In this document: positions 43,001-58,500 of the stretch, in pieces
How the letters are laid out: the number at the start of each line of letters is the position of its first letter
Numbering within the stretch: the first letter of the stretch is position 1
Source: Serripes groenlandicus
Lineage: Eukaryota; Mollusca; Bivalvia; Cardiida; Cardiidae
Direction: 5' to 3'
DNA length: 64,000 bases
Assembly: GCA_031761405.1 (NCBI GenBank)
Contig: JASEVX010000083.1
Span: 721,263-785,262, forward strand
Translations under genes and position numbers: made by a program
Notes under the pieces: generated by a model
The model's database searches: none
Seen by the model: only the letters and a program-made list of their open reading frames with translations
What the model was told of the DNA's origin: nothing

Positions 43001-46000
43001 AATAGGACTGAAAACAGTGTGGTAAGAGGAGCGATTGCTTACCATGTTTTCAAAGGTCGTTTTGAGTGCGTTGTTGGTTGTCTTAGGTCGTTTTCGACAG
43101 CATTTATGTTAAAATAACCCTCACTGCTCACACACACACATGCTTCCTGGGTGAATCAACCAATCTACGCGATAAGACTGAACACAGTGCGGTATAAGGA
43201 GCCATTGCTCATCATGTTTTCAAAGGTCGTTTTGAGTGCACTGTACGGAGTTTTAGGCCGTTTTCAACAGCGGTCATGTCCAATCGACCTCACAGTTCAC
43301 AAACTAATGGGCCCTGGGAGAACCAACCCAGCTATGCGTTAGGACTGAAAACAGTGTGGAAAGATGAGCCATTGCTAATCATGATTTCAAAGGTCGTTTC
43401 GTTTGTATTGTTGGGTGTTTTACGCCGGTTTCAACATCATATATGTCAAATCACCCGCACTGTTCACATACTCATGCGTCCTGGGTAATCCAACCCAGCT
43501 ACGCAATAGTACTGAACACACTGTGACAAAGGGAGCAATTGCCCGCCCTGCTTTCAGAGGTCGTTTTGTTGGTATTGTTGGGTGTTTTAGGCCGTTTTCC
43601 ACATCATTCCAGTCATACCACCCCGTCAGTTCACACACTCGTGATCCCTCGGCGAATCAATCCAGCTATGCAATAGACCTGATCACATTGTGGCAAGAGA
43701 AGCAATTGCCCGCCATGCTTTAAAATGTCGTTTTGTTTGCACACACTCATGTTTGTTTAGTGATTCTACCCAGCTAGGCAATAGGACTGAAAACAGTGTG
43801 GTAATAGGAGCCATTGCTCATCATGTATTCAAAGGTCGTTTTGACTGCGTTGTTGGGTGTTTTACGCCGTTTCCAACATCATATACATGTATGTAAAATC
43901 GCACGCACTGTTCACATGCTCATGCTTCCTGGGTGATTCAACCCAGCTATGCGTTAGGACTGAACACAGTGTGGAAAGGGGAGCCATTGCTAATCATGAT
44001 TTAAAAGGTCGTTTTGTTTGTATTGTTGGGTGTTGTATGCCGGTTTCAACATCATATATGTCAAATCACACGCACTGTTCACATACTCATGCGTCCTGGG
44101 TGATTCAACCCAGCTACTTAATAGTACTGAACACACTGTGACAAAGGGAGCAATTGCCCGCCCTGCTTTCAGAGGTCGTTTTGTTGGTATTGTTGGGTGT
44201 TTTAGGCCGTTTTCCACATCATTCCAGTCATACCACCCCGTCAGTTCACACACTCGTGATCCCTCGGTGAATCAATCCAGCTATGCAATAGACCTGAACA
44301 CATTGTGGCAAGAGAAGCAATTGCCCGCCATGCTTTAAAATGTCGTTTTGTTTGCATTGTATGGGTTTTGATCTTGGAAGCGAGTTGTTCCATGACTAAA
44401 TAAGTGTGGAAAGTGGCGTAAAGTATATGCATGTGGAAAAAGGATTAGTATCTGTTCACTCACGGGTCTTCGCACCTCTGCAGGCCAAATCCCTTTCGGC
44501 GGTACAGTGAACGATTTTCCCATAACCCCGTTCCCACATGCATATACTCCCTATAAATGAACTATCGAAAACATTGTGATAAAAACAGCCATTGCTCATC
44601 ATGTTTTCAAAGGTCGTTTTGCTTGCATTGTCGGGGTTTTAGGCCGTTTTCAACAGCATGTATGCCCAATCGCCATCACAGTGCACATACTCGTGTTTTT
44701 TTGGGTGATTCTACACAGCTAGGCAATAGGACTGAAAACAGTGTGGTAAGAGGAGCGATTGCTTACCATGTTTTCAAAGGTCGTTTTGAGTGCGTTGTTG
44801 GTTGTCTTCGGTCGTTTTCGACAGCATTTATGTTAAAATAACCCTCACTGCTCACACACACACATGCTTCCTGGGTGAATCGACCAATCTACGCGATAAG
44901 ACTGAACACAGTGCGGTATAAGGAGCCATTGCTCATCATGTTTTCAAAGGTCGTTTTGAGTGCACTGTACGGAGTTTTAGGCCGTTTTCAACAGCGGTCA
45001 TGTCCAATCGACCTCACAGTTCACAAACTAATGGGCCCTGGGAGAACCAACCCAGCTATGCGTTAGGACTGAAAACAGTGTGGAAAGATGAGCCATTGCT
45101 AATCATGATTTCAAAGGTCGTTTCGTTTGTATTGTTGGGTGTTTTACGCCGGTTTCAACATCATATATGTCAAATCACCCGCACTGTTCACATACTCATG
45201 CGTCCTGGGTAATCCAACCCAGCTACGCAATAGTACTGAACACACTGTGACAAAGGGAGCAATTGCCCGCCCTGCTTTCAGAGGTCGTTTTGTTGGTATT
45301 GTTGGGTGTTTTAGGCCGTTTTCCACATCATTCCAGTCATACCACCCCGTCAGTTCACACACTCGTGATCCCTCGGCGAATCAATCCAGCTATGCAATAG
45401 ACCTGATCACATTGTGGCAAGAGAAGCAATTGCCCGCCATGCTTTAAAATGTCGTTTTGTTTGCACACACTCATGTTTGTTTAGTGATTCTACCCAGCTA
45501 GGCAATATGACTGAAAACAGTGTGGTAATAGGAGCCATTGCTCATCATGTATTCAAAGGTCGTTTTGACTGCGTTGTTGGGTGTTTTACGCCGTTTCCAA
45601 CATCATATACATGTATGTAAAATCGCACGCACTGTTCACATGCTCATGCTTCCTGGTTGATTCAACCCAGCTATGCGTTAGGACTGAACACAGTGTGGAA
45701 AGGGGAGCCATTGCTAATCATGATTTAAAAGGTCGTTTTGTTTGTATTGTTGGGTGTTGTATGCCGGTTTCAACATCATATATGTCAAATCACACGCACT
45801 GTTCACATACTCATGCGTCCTGGGTGATTCAACCCAGCTACTCAATAGTACTGAACACACTGTGACAAAGGGAGCAATTGCCCGCCCTGCTTTCAGAGGT
45901 CGTTTTGTTGGTATTGTTGGGTGTTTTAGGCCGTTTTCCACATCATTCCAGTCATACCACCCCGTCAGTTCACACACTCGTGATCCCTCGGTGAATCAAT

Positions 46001-49000
46001 CCAGCTATGCAATAGACCTGAACACATTGTGGCAAGAGAAGCAATTGCCCGCCATGCTTTAAAATGTCGTTTTGTTTGCATTGTATGGGTTTTGATCTTG
46101 GAAGCGAGTTGTTCCATGACTAAATAAGTGTGGAAAGTGGCGTAAAGTATATGCATGTGGAAAAAGGGTTAGTATCTGTTCACTCACGGGTCTTCGCACC
46201 TCTGCAGGCCAAATCCCTTTCGGCGGTACAGTGAACGATTTTCCCATAACCCCGTTCCCACATGCATATACTCCCTATAAATGAACTATCGAAAACATTG
46301 TGATAAAAACAGCCATTGCTCATCATGTTTTCAAAGGTCGTTTTGCTTGCATTGTCGGGGTTTTAGGCCGTTTTCAACAGCATGTATGCCCAATCGCCAT
46401 CACAGTGCACATACTCGTGTTTTTTTGGGTGATTCTACACAGCTAGGCAATAGGACTGAAAACAGTGTGGTAAGAGGAGCGATTGCTTACCATGTTTTCA
46501 AAGGTCGTTTTGAGTGCGTTGTTGGTTGTCTTAGGTCGTTTTCGACAGCATTTATGTTAAAATAACCCTCACTGCTCACACACACACATGCTTCCTGGGT
46601 GAATCGACCAATCTACGCGATAAGACTGAACACAGTGCGGTATAAGGAGCCATTGCTCATCATGTTTTCAAAGGTCGTTTTGAGTGCACTGTACGGAGTT
46701 TTAGGCCGTTTTCAACAGCGGTCATGTCCAATCGACCTCACAGTTCACAAACTAATGGGCCCTGGGAGAACCAACCCAGCTATGCGTTAGGACTGAAAAC
46801 AGTGTGGAAAGATGAGCCATTGCTAATCATGATTTCAAAGGTCGTTTCGTTTGTATTGTTGGGTGTTTTACGCCGGTTTCAACATCATATATGTCAAATC
46901 ACCCGCACTGTTCACATACTCATGCGTCCTGGGTAATCCAACCCAGCTACGCAATAGTACTGAACACACTGTGACAAAGGGAGCAATTGCCCGCCCTGCT
47001 TTCAGAGGTCGTTTTGTTGGTATTGTTGGGTGTTTTAGGCCGTTTTCCACATCATTCCAGTCATACCACCCCGTCAGTTCACACACTCGTGATCCCTCGG
47101 CGAATCAATCCAGCTATGCAATAGACCTGATCACATTGTGGCAAGAGAAGCAATTGCCCGCCATGCTTTAAAATGTCGTTTTGTTTGCACACACTCATGT
47201 TTGTTTAGTGATTCTACCCAGCTAGGCAATAGGACTGAAAACAGTGTGGTAATAGGAGCCATTGCTCATCATGTATTCAAAGGTCGTTTTGACTGCGTTG
47301 TTGGGTGTTTTACGCCGTTTCCAACATCATATACATGTATGTAAAATCGCACGCACTGTTCACATGCTCATGCTTCCTGGGTGATTCAACCCAGCTATGC
47401 GTTAGGACTGAACACAGTGTGGAAAGGGGAGCCATTGCTAATCATGATTTAAAAGGTCGTTTTGTTTGTATTGTTGGGTGTTGTATGCCGGTTTCAACAT
47501 CATATATGTCAAATCACACGCACTGTTCACATACTCATGCGTCCTGGGTGATTCAACCCAGCTACTCAATAGTACTGAACACACTGTGACAAAGGGAGCA
47601 ATTGCCCGCCCTGCTTTCAGAGGTCGTTTTGTTGGTATTGTTGGGTGTTTTAGGCCGTTTTCCACATCATTCCAGTCATACCACCCCGTCAGTTCACACA
47701 CTCGTGATCCCTCGGTGAATCAATCCAGCTATGCAATAGACCTGAACACATTGTGGCAAGAGAAGCAATTGCACGCCATGCTTTAAAATGTCGTTTTGTT
47801 TGCATTGTATGGGTTTTGATCTTGGAAGCGAGTTGTTCCATGACTAAATAAGTGTGGAAAGTGGCGTAAAGTATATGCATGTGGAAAAAGGGTTAGTATC
47901 TGTTCACTCACGGGTCTTCGCACCTCTGCAGGCCAAATCCCTTTCGGCGGTACAGTGAACGATTTTCCCATAACCCCGTTCCCACATGCATATACTCCCT
48001 ATAAATGAACTATCGAAAACATTGTGATAAAAACAGCCATTGCTCATCATGTTTTCAAAGGTCGTTTTGCTTGCATTGTCGGGGTTTTAGGCCGTTTTCA
48101 ACAGCATGTATGCCCAATCGCCATCACAGTGCACATACTCGTGTTTTTTTTGGGTGATTCTACACAGCTAGGCAATAGGACTGAAAACAGTGTGGTAAGA
48201 GGAGCGATTGCTTACCATGTTTTCAAAGGTCGTTTTGAGTGCGTTGTTGGTTGTCTTAGGTCGTTTTCGACAGCATTTATGTTAAAATAACCCTCACTGC
48301 TCACACACACACATGCTTCCTGGGTGAATCAACCAATCTACGCGATAAGACTGAACACAGTGCGGTATAAGGAGCCATTGCTCATCATGTTTTCAAAGGT
48401 CGTTTTGAGTGCACTGTACGGAGTTTTAGGCCGTTTTCAACAGCGGTCATGTCCAATCGACCTCACAGTTCACAAACTAATGGGCCCTGGGAGAACCAAC
48501 CCAGCTATGCGTTAGGACTGAAAACAGTGTGGAAAGATGAGCCATTGCTAATCATCATGATTTCAAAGGTCGTTTCGTTTGTATTGTTGGGTGTTTTACG
48601 CCGGTTTCAACATCATATATGTCAAATCACCCGCACTGTTCACATACTCATGCGTCCTGGGTAATCCAACCCAGCTACGCAATAGTACTGAACACACTGT
48701 GACAAAGGGAGCAATTGCCCGCCCTGCTTTCAGAGGTCGTTTTGTTGGTATTGTTGGGTGTTTTAGGCCGTTTTCCACATCATTCCAGTCATACCACCCC
48801 GTCAGTTCACACACTCGTGATCCCTCGGCGAATCAATCCAGCTATGCAATAGACCTGATCACATTGTGGCAAGAGAAGCAATTGCCCGCCATGCTTTAAA
48901 ATGTCGTTTTGTTTGCACACACTCATGTTTGTTTAGTGATTCTACCCAGCTAGGCAATAGGACTGAAAACAGTGTGGTAATAGGAGCCATTGCTCATCAT

Positions 49001-52000
49001 GTATTCAAAGGTCGTTTTGACTGCGTTGTTGGGTGTTTTACGCCGTTTCCAACATCATATACATGTATGTAAAATCGCACGCACTGTTCACATGCTCATG
49101 CTTCCTGGGTGATTCAACCCAGCTATGCGTTAGGACTGAACACAGTGTGGAAAGGGGAGCCATTGCTAATCATGATTTAAAAGGTCGTTTTGTTTGTATT
49201 GTTGGGTGTTGTATGCCGGTTTCAACGTCATATATGTCAAATCACACGCACTGTTCACATACTCATGCGTCCTGGGTGATTCAACCCAGCTACTCAATAG
49301 TACTGAACACACTGTGACAAAGGGAGCAATTGCCCGCCCTGCTTTCAGAGGTCGTTTTGTTGGTATTGTTGGGTGTTTTAGGCCGTTTTCCACATCATTC
49401 CAGTCATACCACCCCGTCAGTTCACACACTCGTGATCCCTCGGTGAATCAATCCAGCTATGCAATAGACCTGAACACATTGTGGCAAGAGAAGCAATTGC
49501 CCGCCATGCTTTAAAATGTCGTTTTGTTTGCATTGTATGGGTTTTGATCTTGGAAGCGAGTTGTTCCATGATTAAATAAGTGTGGAAAGTGGCGTAAAGT
49601 ATATGCATGTGGAAAAAGGGTTAGTATCTGTTCACTCAGGGGTCTTCGCACCTCTGCAGGCCAAATCCCTTTCGGCGGTACAGTGAACGATTTTCCCATA
49701 ACCCCGTTCCCACATGCATATACTCCCTATAAATGAACTATCGAAAACATTGTGATAAAAACAGCCATTGCTCATCATGTTTTCAAAGGTCGTTTTGCTT
49801 GCATTGTCGGGGTTTTAGGCCGTTTTCAACAGCATGTATGCCCAATCGCCATCACAGTGCACATACTCTTTTTTTTTTTGGGTGATTCTACACAGCTAGG
49901 CAATAGGACTGAAAACAGTGTGGTAAGAGGAGCGATTGCTTACCATGTTTTCAAAGGTCGTTTTGAGTGCGTTGTTGGTTGTCTTAGGTCGTTTTCGACA
50001 GCATTTATGTTAAAATAACCCTCACTGCTCACACACACACATGCTTCCTGGGTGAATCAACCAATCTACGCGATAAGACTGAACACAGTGCGGTATAAGG
50101 AGCCATTGCTCATCATGTTTTCACAGGTCGTTTTGAGTGCACTGTACGGAGTTTAAGGCCGTTTTCAACAGCGGTCATGTCCAATCGACCTCACAGTTCA
50201 CAAACTAATGGGCCCTGAGAGAACCAACCCAGCTATGCGTTAGGACTGAAAACAGTGTGGAAAGATGAGCCATTGCTAATCATGATTTCAAAGGTCGTTT
50301 CGTTTGTATTGTTGGGTGTTTTACGCCGGTTTCAACATCATATATGTCAAATCACCCGCACTGTTCACATACTCGTGCGTCCTGGGTAATCCAACCCAGC
50401 TACGCAATAGTACTGAACACACTGTGACAAAGGGAGCAATTGCCCGCCCTGCTTTCAGAGGTCGTTTTGTTGGTATTGTTGGGTGTTTTAGGCCGTTTTC
50501 CACATCATTCCAGTCATACCACCCCGTCAGTTCACACACTCGTGATCCCTCGGCGAATCAATCCAGCTATGCAATAGACCTGATCACATTGTGGCAAGAG
50601 AAGCAATTGCCCGCCATGCTTTAAAATGTCGTTTTGTTTGCACACACTCATGTTTGTTTAGTGATTCTACCCAGCTAGGCAATAGGACTGAAAACAGTGT
50701 GGTAATAGGAGCCATTGCTCATCATGTATTCAAAGGTCGTTTTGACTGCGTTGTTGGGTGTTTTACGCCGTTTCCAACATCATATACATGTATGTAAAAT
50801 CGCACGCACTGTTCACATGCTCATGCTTCCTGGGTGATTCAACCCAGCTATGCGTTAGGACTGAACACAGTGTGGAAAGGGGAGCCATTGCTAATCATGA
50901 TTTAAAAGGTCGTTTTGTTTGTATTGTTGGGTGTTGTATGCCGGTTTCAACATCATATATGTCAAATCACACGCACTGTTCACATACTCATGCGTCCTGG
51001 GTGATTCAACCCAGCTACTCAATAGTACTGAACACACTGTGACAAAGGGAGCAATTGCCCGCCCTGCTTTCAGAGGTCGTTTTGTTGGTATTGTTGGGTG
51101 TTTTAGGCCGTTTTCCACATCATTCCAGTCATACCACCCCGTCAGTTCACACACTCGTGATCCCTCGGTGAATCAATCCAGCTATGCAATAGACCTGAAC
51201 ACATTGTGGCAAGAGAAGCAATTGCCCGCCATGCTTTAAAATGTCGTTTTGTTTGCATTGTATGGGTTTTGATCTTGGAAGCGAGTTGTTCCATGACTAA
51301 ATAAGTGTGGAAAGTGGCGTAAAGTATATGCATGTGGAAAAAGGGTTAGTATCTGTTCACTCACGGGTCTTCGCACCTCTGCAGGCCAAATCCCTTTCGG
51401 CGGTACAGTGAACGATTTTCCCATAACCCCGTTCCCACATGCATATACTCCCTATAAATGAACTATCGAAAACATTGTGATAAAAACAGCCATTGCTCAT
51501 CATGTTTTCAAAGGTCGTTTTGCTTGCATTGTCGGGGTTTTAGGCCGTTTTCAACAGCATGTATGCCCAATCGCCATCACAGTGCACATACTCGTGTTTT
51601 TTTGGGTGATTCTACACAGCTAGGCAATAGGACTGAAAACAGTGTGGTAAGAGGAGCGATTGCTTACCATGTTTTCAAAGGTCGTTTTGAGTGCGTTGTT
51701 GGTTGTCTTAGGTCGTTTTCGACAGCATTTATGTTAAAATAACCCTCACTGCTCACACACACACATGCTTCCTGGGTGAATCAACCAATCTACGCGATAA
51801 GAATGAACACAGTGCGGTATAAGGAGCCATTGCTCATTATGTTTTCAAAGGTCGTTTTGAGTGCACTGTACGGAGTTTTAGGCCGTTTTCAACAGCGGTC
51901 ATGTCCAATCGACCTCACAGTTCACAAACTAATGGGCCCTGGGAGAACCAACCCAACTATGCGTTAGGACTGAAAACAGTGTGGAAAGATGAGCCATTGC

Positions 52001-55000
52001 TAATCATGATTTCAAAGGTCGTTTCGTTTGTATTGTTGGGTGTTTTACGCCGGTTTCAACATCATATATGTCAAATCACCCGCACTGTTCACATACTCAT
52101 GCGTCCTGGGTAATCCAACCCAGCTACGCAATAGTACTGAACACACTGTGACAAAGGGAGCAATTGCCCGCCCTGCTTTCAGAGGTCGTTTTGTTGGTAT
52201 TGTTGGGTGTTTTAGGCCGTTTTCCACATCATTCCAGTCATACCACCCCGTCAGTTCACACACTCGTGATCCCTCGGCGAATCAATCCAGCTATGCAATA
52301 GACCTGATCACATTGTGGCAAGAGAAGCAATTGCCCGCCATGCTTTAAAATGTCGTTTTGTTTGCACACACTCATGTTTGTTTAGTGATTCTACCCAGCT
52401 AGGCAATAGGACTGAAAACAGTGTGGTAATAGGAGCCATTGCTCATCATGTATTCAAAGGTCGTTTTGACTGCGTTGTTGGGTGTTTTACGCCGTTTCCA
52501 ACATCATATACATGTATGTAAAATCGCACGCACTGTTCACATGCTCATGCTTCCTGGGTGATTCAACCCAGCTATGCGTTAGGACTGAACACAGTGTGGA
52601 AAGGGGAGCCATTGCTAATCATGATTTAAAAGGTCGTTTTGTTTGTATTGTTGGGTGTTGTATGCCGGTTTCAACATCATATATGTCAAATCACACGCAC
52701 TGTTCACATACTCATGCGTCCTGGGTGATTCAACCCAGCTACTCAATAGTACTGAACACACTGTGACAAAGGGAGCAATTGCCCGCCCTGCTTTCAGAGG
52801 TCGTTTTGTTGGTATTGTTTGGTGTTTTAGGCCGTTTTCCACATCATTCCAGTCATACCACCCCGTCAGTTCACACACTCGTGATCCCTCGGTGAATCAA
52901 TCCAGCTATGCAATAGACCTGAACACATTGTGGCAAGAGAAGCAATTGCCCGCCATGCTTTAAAATGTCGTTTTGTTTGCATTGTATGGGTTTTGATCTT
53001 GGAAGCGAGTTGTTCCATGACTAAATAAGTGTGGAAAGTGGCGTAAAGTATATGCATGTGGAAAAAGGGTTAGTATCTGTTCACTCACGGGTCTTCGCAC
53101 CTCTGCAGGCCAAATCCCTTTCGGCGGTACAGTGAACGATTTTCCCATAACCCCGTTCCCACATGCATATACTCCCTATAAATGAACTATCGAAAACATT
53201 GTGATAAAAACAGCCATTGCTCATCATGTTTTCAAAGGTCGTTTTGCTTGCATTGTCGGGGTTTTAGGCCGTTTTCAACAGCATGTATGCCCAATCGCCA
53301 TCACAGTGCACATACTCGTGTTTTTTTGGGTGATTCTACACAGCTAGGCAATAGGACTGAAAACAGTGTGGTAAGAGGAGCGATTGCTTACCATGTTTAC
53401 AAAGGTCGTTTTGAGTGCGTTGTTGGTTGTCTTAGGTCGTTTTCGACAGCATTTATGTTAAAATAACCCTCACTGCTCACACACACACATTTGCTTCCTG
53501 GGTGAATCAACCAATCTACGCGATAAGACTGAACACAGTGCGGTATAAGGAGCCATTGCTCATCATGTTTTCAAAGGTCGTTTTGAGTGCACTGTACGGA
53601 GTTTTAGGCCGTTTTCAACAGCGGTCATGTCCAATCGACCTCACAGTTCACAAACTAATGGGCCCTGGGAGAACCAACCCAGCTATGCGTTAGGACTGAA
53701 AACAGTTTGGAAAGATGAGCCATTGCTAATCATGATTTCAAAGGTCGTTTCGTTTGTATTGTTGGGTGTTTTACGCCGGTTTCAACATCATATATGTCAA
53801 ATCACCCGCACTGTTCACATACTCATGCGTCCTGGGTAATCCAACCCAGCTACGCAATAGTACTGAACACACTGTGACAAAGGGAGCAATTGCCCGCCCT
53901 GCTTTCAGAGGTCGTTTTGTTGGTATTGTTGGGTGTTTTAGGCCGTTTTCCACATCATTCCAGTCATACCACCCCGTCAGTTCACACACTCGTGATCCCT
54001 CGGCGAATCAATCCAGCTATGCAATAGACCTGATCACATTGTGGCAAGAGAAGCAATTGCCCGCCATGCTTTAAAATGTCGTTTTGTTTGCACACACTCA
54101 TGTTTGTTTAGTGATTCTACCCAGCTAGGCAATAGGACTGAAAACAGTGTGGTAATAGGAGCCATTGCTCATCATGTATTCAAAGGTCGTTTTGACTGCG
54201 TTGTTGGGTGTTTTACGCCGTTTCCAACATCATATACATGTATGTACAATCGCACGCACTGTTCACATGCTCATGCTTCCTGGGTGATTCAACCCAGCTA
54301 TGCGTTAGGACTGAACACAGTGTGGAAAGGGGAGCCATTGCTAATCATGATTTAAAAGGTCGTTTTGTTTGTATTGTTGGGTGTTGTATGCCGGTTTCAA
54401 CATCATATATGTCAAATCACACGCACTGTTCACATACTCATGCGTCCTTGGTGATTCAACCCAGCTACTCAATAGTACTGAACACACTGTGACAAAGGGA
54501 GCAATTGCCCGCCCTGCTTTCAGAGGTCGTTTTGTTGGTATTGTTGGGTGTTTTAGGCCGTTTTCCACATCATTCCAGTCATACCACCCCGTCAGTTCAC
54601 ACACTCGTGATCCCTCGGTGAATCAATCCAGCTATGCAATAGGCCTGAACACATTGTGACAAGAGAAGCAATTGCCCGCCATGCTTTAAAATGTCGTTTT
54701 GTTTGCATTGTATGGGTTTTGATCTTGGAAGCGAGTTGTTCCATGACTAAATAAGTGTGGAAAGTGGCGTAAAGTATATGCATGTGGAAAAAGGGTTAGT
54801 ATCTGTTCACTCACGGGTCTTCGCACCTCTGCAGGCCAAATCCCTTTCGGCGGTACAGTGAACGATTTTCCCATAACCCCGTTCCCACATGCATATACTC
54901 CCTATAAATGAACTATCGAAAACATTGTGATAAAAACAGCCATTGCTCATCATGTTTTCAAAGGTCGTTTTGCTTGCATTGTCGGGGTTTTAGGCCGTTT

Positions 55001-55580
55001 TCAACAGCATGTATGCCCAATCGCCATCACAGTGCACATACTCGTGTTTTTTTTGGGTGATTCTACACAGCTAGGCAATAGGACTGAAAACAGTGTGGTA
55101 AGAGGAGCGATTGCTTACCATGTTTTCAAAGGTCGTTTTGAGTGCGTTGTTGGTTGTCTTAGGTCGTTTTCGACAGCATTTATGTTAAAATAACCCTCAC
55201 TGCTCACACACACACATGCTTCCTGGGTGAATCAACCAATCTACGCGATAAGACTGAACACAGTGCGGTATAAGGAGCCATTGCTCATCATGTTTTCAAA
55301 GGTCGTTTTGAGTGCACTGTACGGAGTTTTAGGCCGTTTTCAACAGCGGTCATGTCCAATCGACCTCACAGTTCACAAACTAATGGGCCCTGTGAGAACC
55401 AACCCAGCTATGCGTTAGGACTGAAAACAGTGTGGAAAGATGAGCCATTGCTAATCATCATGATTTCAAAGGTCGTTTCGTTTGTATTGTTGGGTGTTTT
55501 ACGCGGTTTCAACATCATATATGTCAAATCACCCGCACTGTTCACATACTCATGCGTCTGGGTAATCCAACCCAGCTACG
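40056..55580. repeat. Nine consecutive near-identical HOR copies
   Basis: The lengths are 1724, 1724, 1724, 1724, 1728, 1725, 1724, 1726 and 1726. The small differences come from a T-run length (near 48141, 49869, 55046), an extra ATC (48556, 55455), two extra bases near 53490 and two single-base losses after 55500. These shared variants mark related copies. Confidence 0.9.
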
Positions 55581-58500
55581 CAATAGTACTGAACACACTG
55601 TGACAAAGGGAGCAATTGCCCGCCCTGCTTTCAGAGGTCGTTTTGTTGTATTGTTGGGTGTTTTAGGCCGTTTTCCACATCATTCCAGTCATACCACCCC
55701 GTCAGTTCACACACTCGTGATCCCTCGGCGAATCAATCCAGCTATGCAATAGACCTGATCACATTGTGGCAAGAGAAGCAATTGCCCGCCATGCTTTAAA
55801 ATGTCGTTTTGTTTGCACACACTCATGTTTGTTTAGTGATTCTACCCAGCTAGGCAATAGGACTGAAAACAGTGTGGTAATAGGAGCCATTGCTCATCAT
55901 GTATTCAAAGGTCGTTTTGACTGCGTTGTTGGGTGTTTTAACCCCGTTTCCAACATCATATACATGTATGTAAAATCGCACGCACTGTTCACATGCTCAT
56001 GCTTCCTGGTGATTCAACCCAGCTATGCGTTAGGACTGAACACAGTGTGGAAAGGGGAGCCATTGCTAATTATGATTTAAAAGGTCGTTTTGTTTGTATT
56101 GTTGGGTGTTGTATGCCGGTTTCAACGTCATATGTCAAATCACAAGCACTGTTCACATACTCATGCGTCCTGGGTGATTCAACCCAGCTACTCAATAGTA
56201 CTGAACACACTGTGACAAAGGGAGCAATTGCCCGCCTGCTTTCAGAGGTCGTTTTGTTGGTATTGTTGGGTGTTTTAGGCCGTTTTCCACATCATTCAGT
56301 CATACCACCCCGTCAGTTCACACACTCGTGATCCCTCGGTGAATCAATCCAGCTATGCAATAGACCTGAACACATTGTGGCAAGAGAAGCAATTGCCCGC
56401 CATGCTTTAAAATGTCGTTTTGTTGCATTGTATGGGTTTTGATCTTGGAAGCGAGTTGTTCCATGACAAAATAAGTGTGGAAAGTGGCGTAAAGTATATG
56501 CATGTGGAAAAAGGGGTTAGTATCTGTTCACTCACGGGTCTTCGCACCTCTGCAGGCCAAATCCCTTTCGGCGGTACAGTGAACGATTTTCCATAACCCC
56601 GTTCCCACATGCATATCTCCCTATAAATGAACTATCGAAAACATTGTGATAAAAACAGCCATTGCTCATCATGTTTTCAAAGGTCGTTTTGCTTGCATTG
56701 TCGGGGTTTTAGGCCGTTTTCAACAGCATGTATGCCAATCGCCATCACAGTGCACATACTCGTGTTTTTTTGGGTGATTCTACACAGCTAGGCAATAGGA
56801 CTGAAAACAGTGTGGTAAGAGGAGCGATTGCTTACCATGTTTTCAAAGGTCGTTTTGAGTGCGTTGTTGGTTGTCTTAGGTCGTTTTCGACAGCATTTAT
56901 GTTAAAATAACCCTCACTGCTCACACACACACATGCTTCCTGGGTGAATCAACCAATCTACGCGATAAGACTGAACACAGTGCGGTATAAGGAGCCATTG
57001 CTCATCATGTTTTCAAAGGTCGTTTTGAGTGCACTGTACGGAGTTTTAGGCCGTTTTCAACAGCGGTCATGTCCAATCGACCTCACAGTTCACAAACTAA
57101 TGGGCCCTGGGAGAACCAACCCAGCTATGCGTTAGGACTGAAAACAGTGTGGAAAGATGAGCATTGCTAATCATGATTCAAAGGTCGTTTCGTTTGTATT
57201 GTTGGGTGTTTTACGCCGGTTTCAACATCATATATGTCAAATCACCCGCACTGTTCACATACTCATGCGTCCTGGGTAATCCAACCCAGCTACGCATAGT
57301 ACTGAACACACTGTGACAAAGGAGCAATTGCCCGCCCTGCTTTCAGAGGTCGTTTTGTTGGTATTGTTGGGTGTTTTAGGCCGTTTTCCACATCATTCCA
57401 GTCATACCACCCCGTCAGTTCACACACTCGTGATCCCTCGGCGAATCAATCCAGCTATGCCAATAGACCTGATCACATTGTGGCAAGAGAAGCAATTGCC
57501 CGCCATGTTTAAAATGTCGTTTTGTTTGCACACACTCATGTTTGTTTAGTGATTCTACCCAGCTAGGCAATAGGACTGAAAACAGTGTGGTAATAGGAGC
57601 CATTGCTCATCATGTATTCAAAGGTCGTTTTGACTGCGTTGTTGGGTGTTTTACGCCGTTTCCAACATCATATACATGTATGTAAAATCGCACGCACTGT
57701 TCACATGCTCATGCTTCCTGGGTGATTCAACCCAAGCTATGCGTTAGACTGAACACAGTGTGGAAAGGGGAAGCCATGCTAATCATGATTTAAAGGTCGT
57801 TTTGTTTGTATTGTTGGGTGTTGTATGCCGGTTTCAACATCATATATGTCAAATCACACGCACTGTTCACATACTCATGCGTCCTGGGTGATTCAACCAG
57901 CTACTCAATAGTACTGAACACACCTGTGACAAGGGAGCAATTGCCCGCCCTGCTTTCAGAGGTCGTTTTGTTGGTATTGTTGGGTGTTTTAGGCCGTTTT
58001 CCACATCATTCCAGTCATACCACCCGTCAGTTCACACACTCGTGATCCCTCGGTGAATCAATCCAGCTATGCAATAGACCTGAACACATTGTGGCAAGAG
58101 AAGCAATTGCCCGCATGCTTTAAAATGTCGTTTTGTTTGCATTGTATGGGTTTTGATCTTGGAAGCGAGTTGTTCCATGACTAAATAAGTGTGGAAAGTG
58201 GCGTAAAGTATATGCATGTGGAAAAAGGTTAGTATCTGTTCACTCACGGTCTTCGCACCTCTGCAGGCCAAATCCCTTTCGCGGTACAGTGAACGATTTT
58301 CCCATAACCCCGTTCCCACATGCATATACTCCCTATAAATGAACTATCGAAAACATTGTGATAAAAACAGCCATTGCTCATCATGTTTTCAAAGGTCGTT
58401 TTGCTTGCATTGTCGGGGTTTTAGGCCGTTTTCAACAGCATGTATGCCCCAATCGCCATCACAGTGCACATACTCGTGTTTTTTTGGGTGATTCTACACA

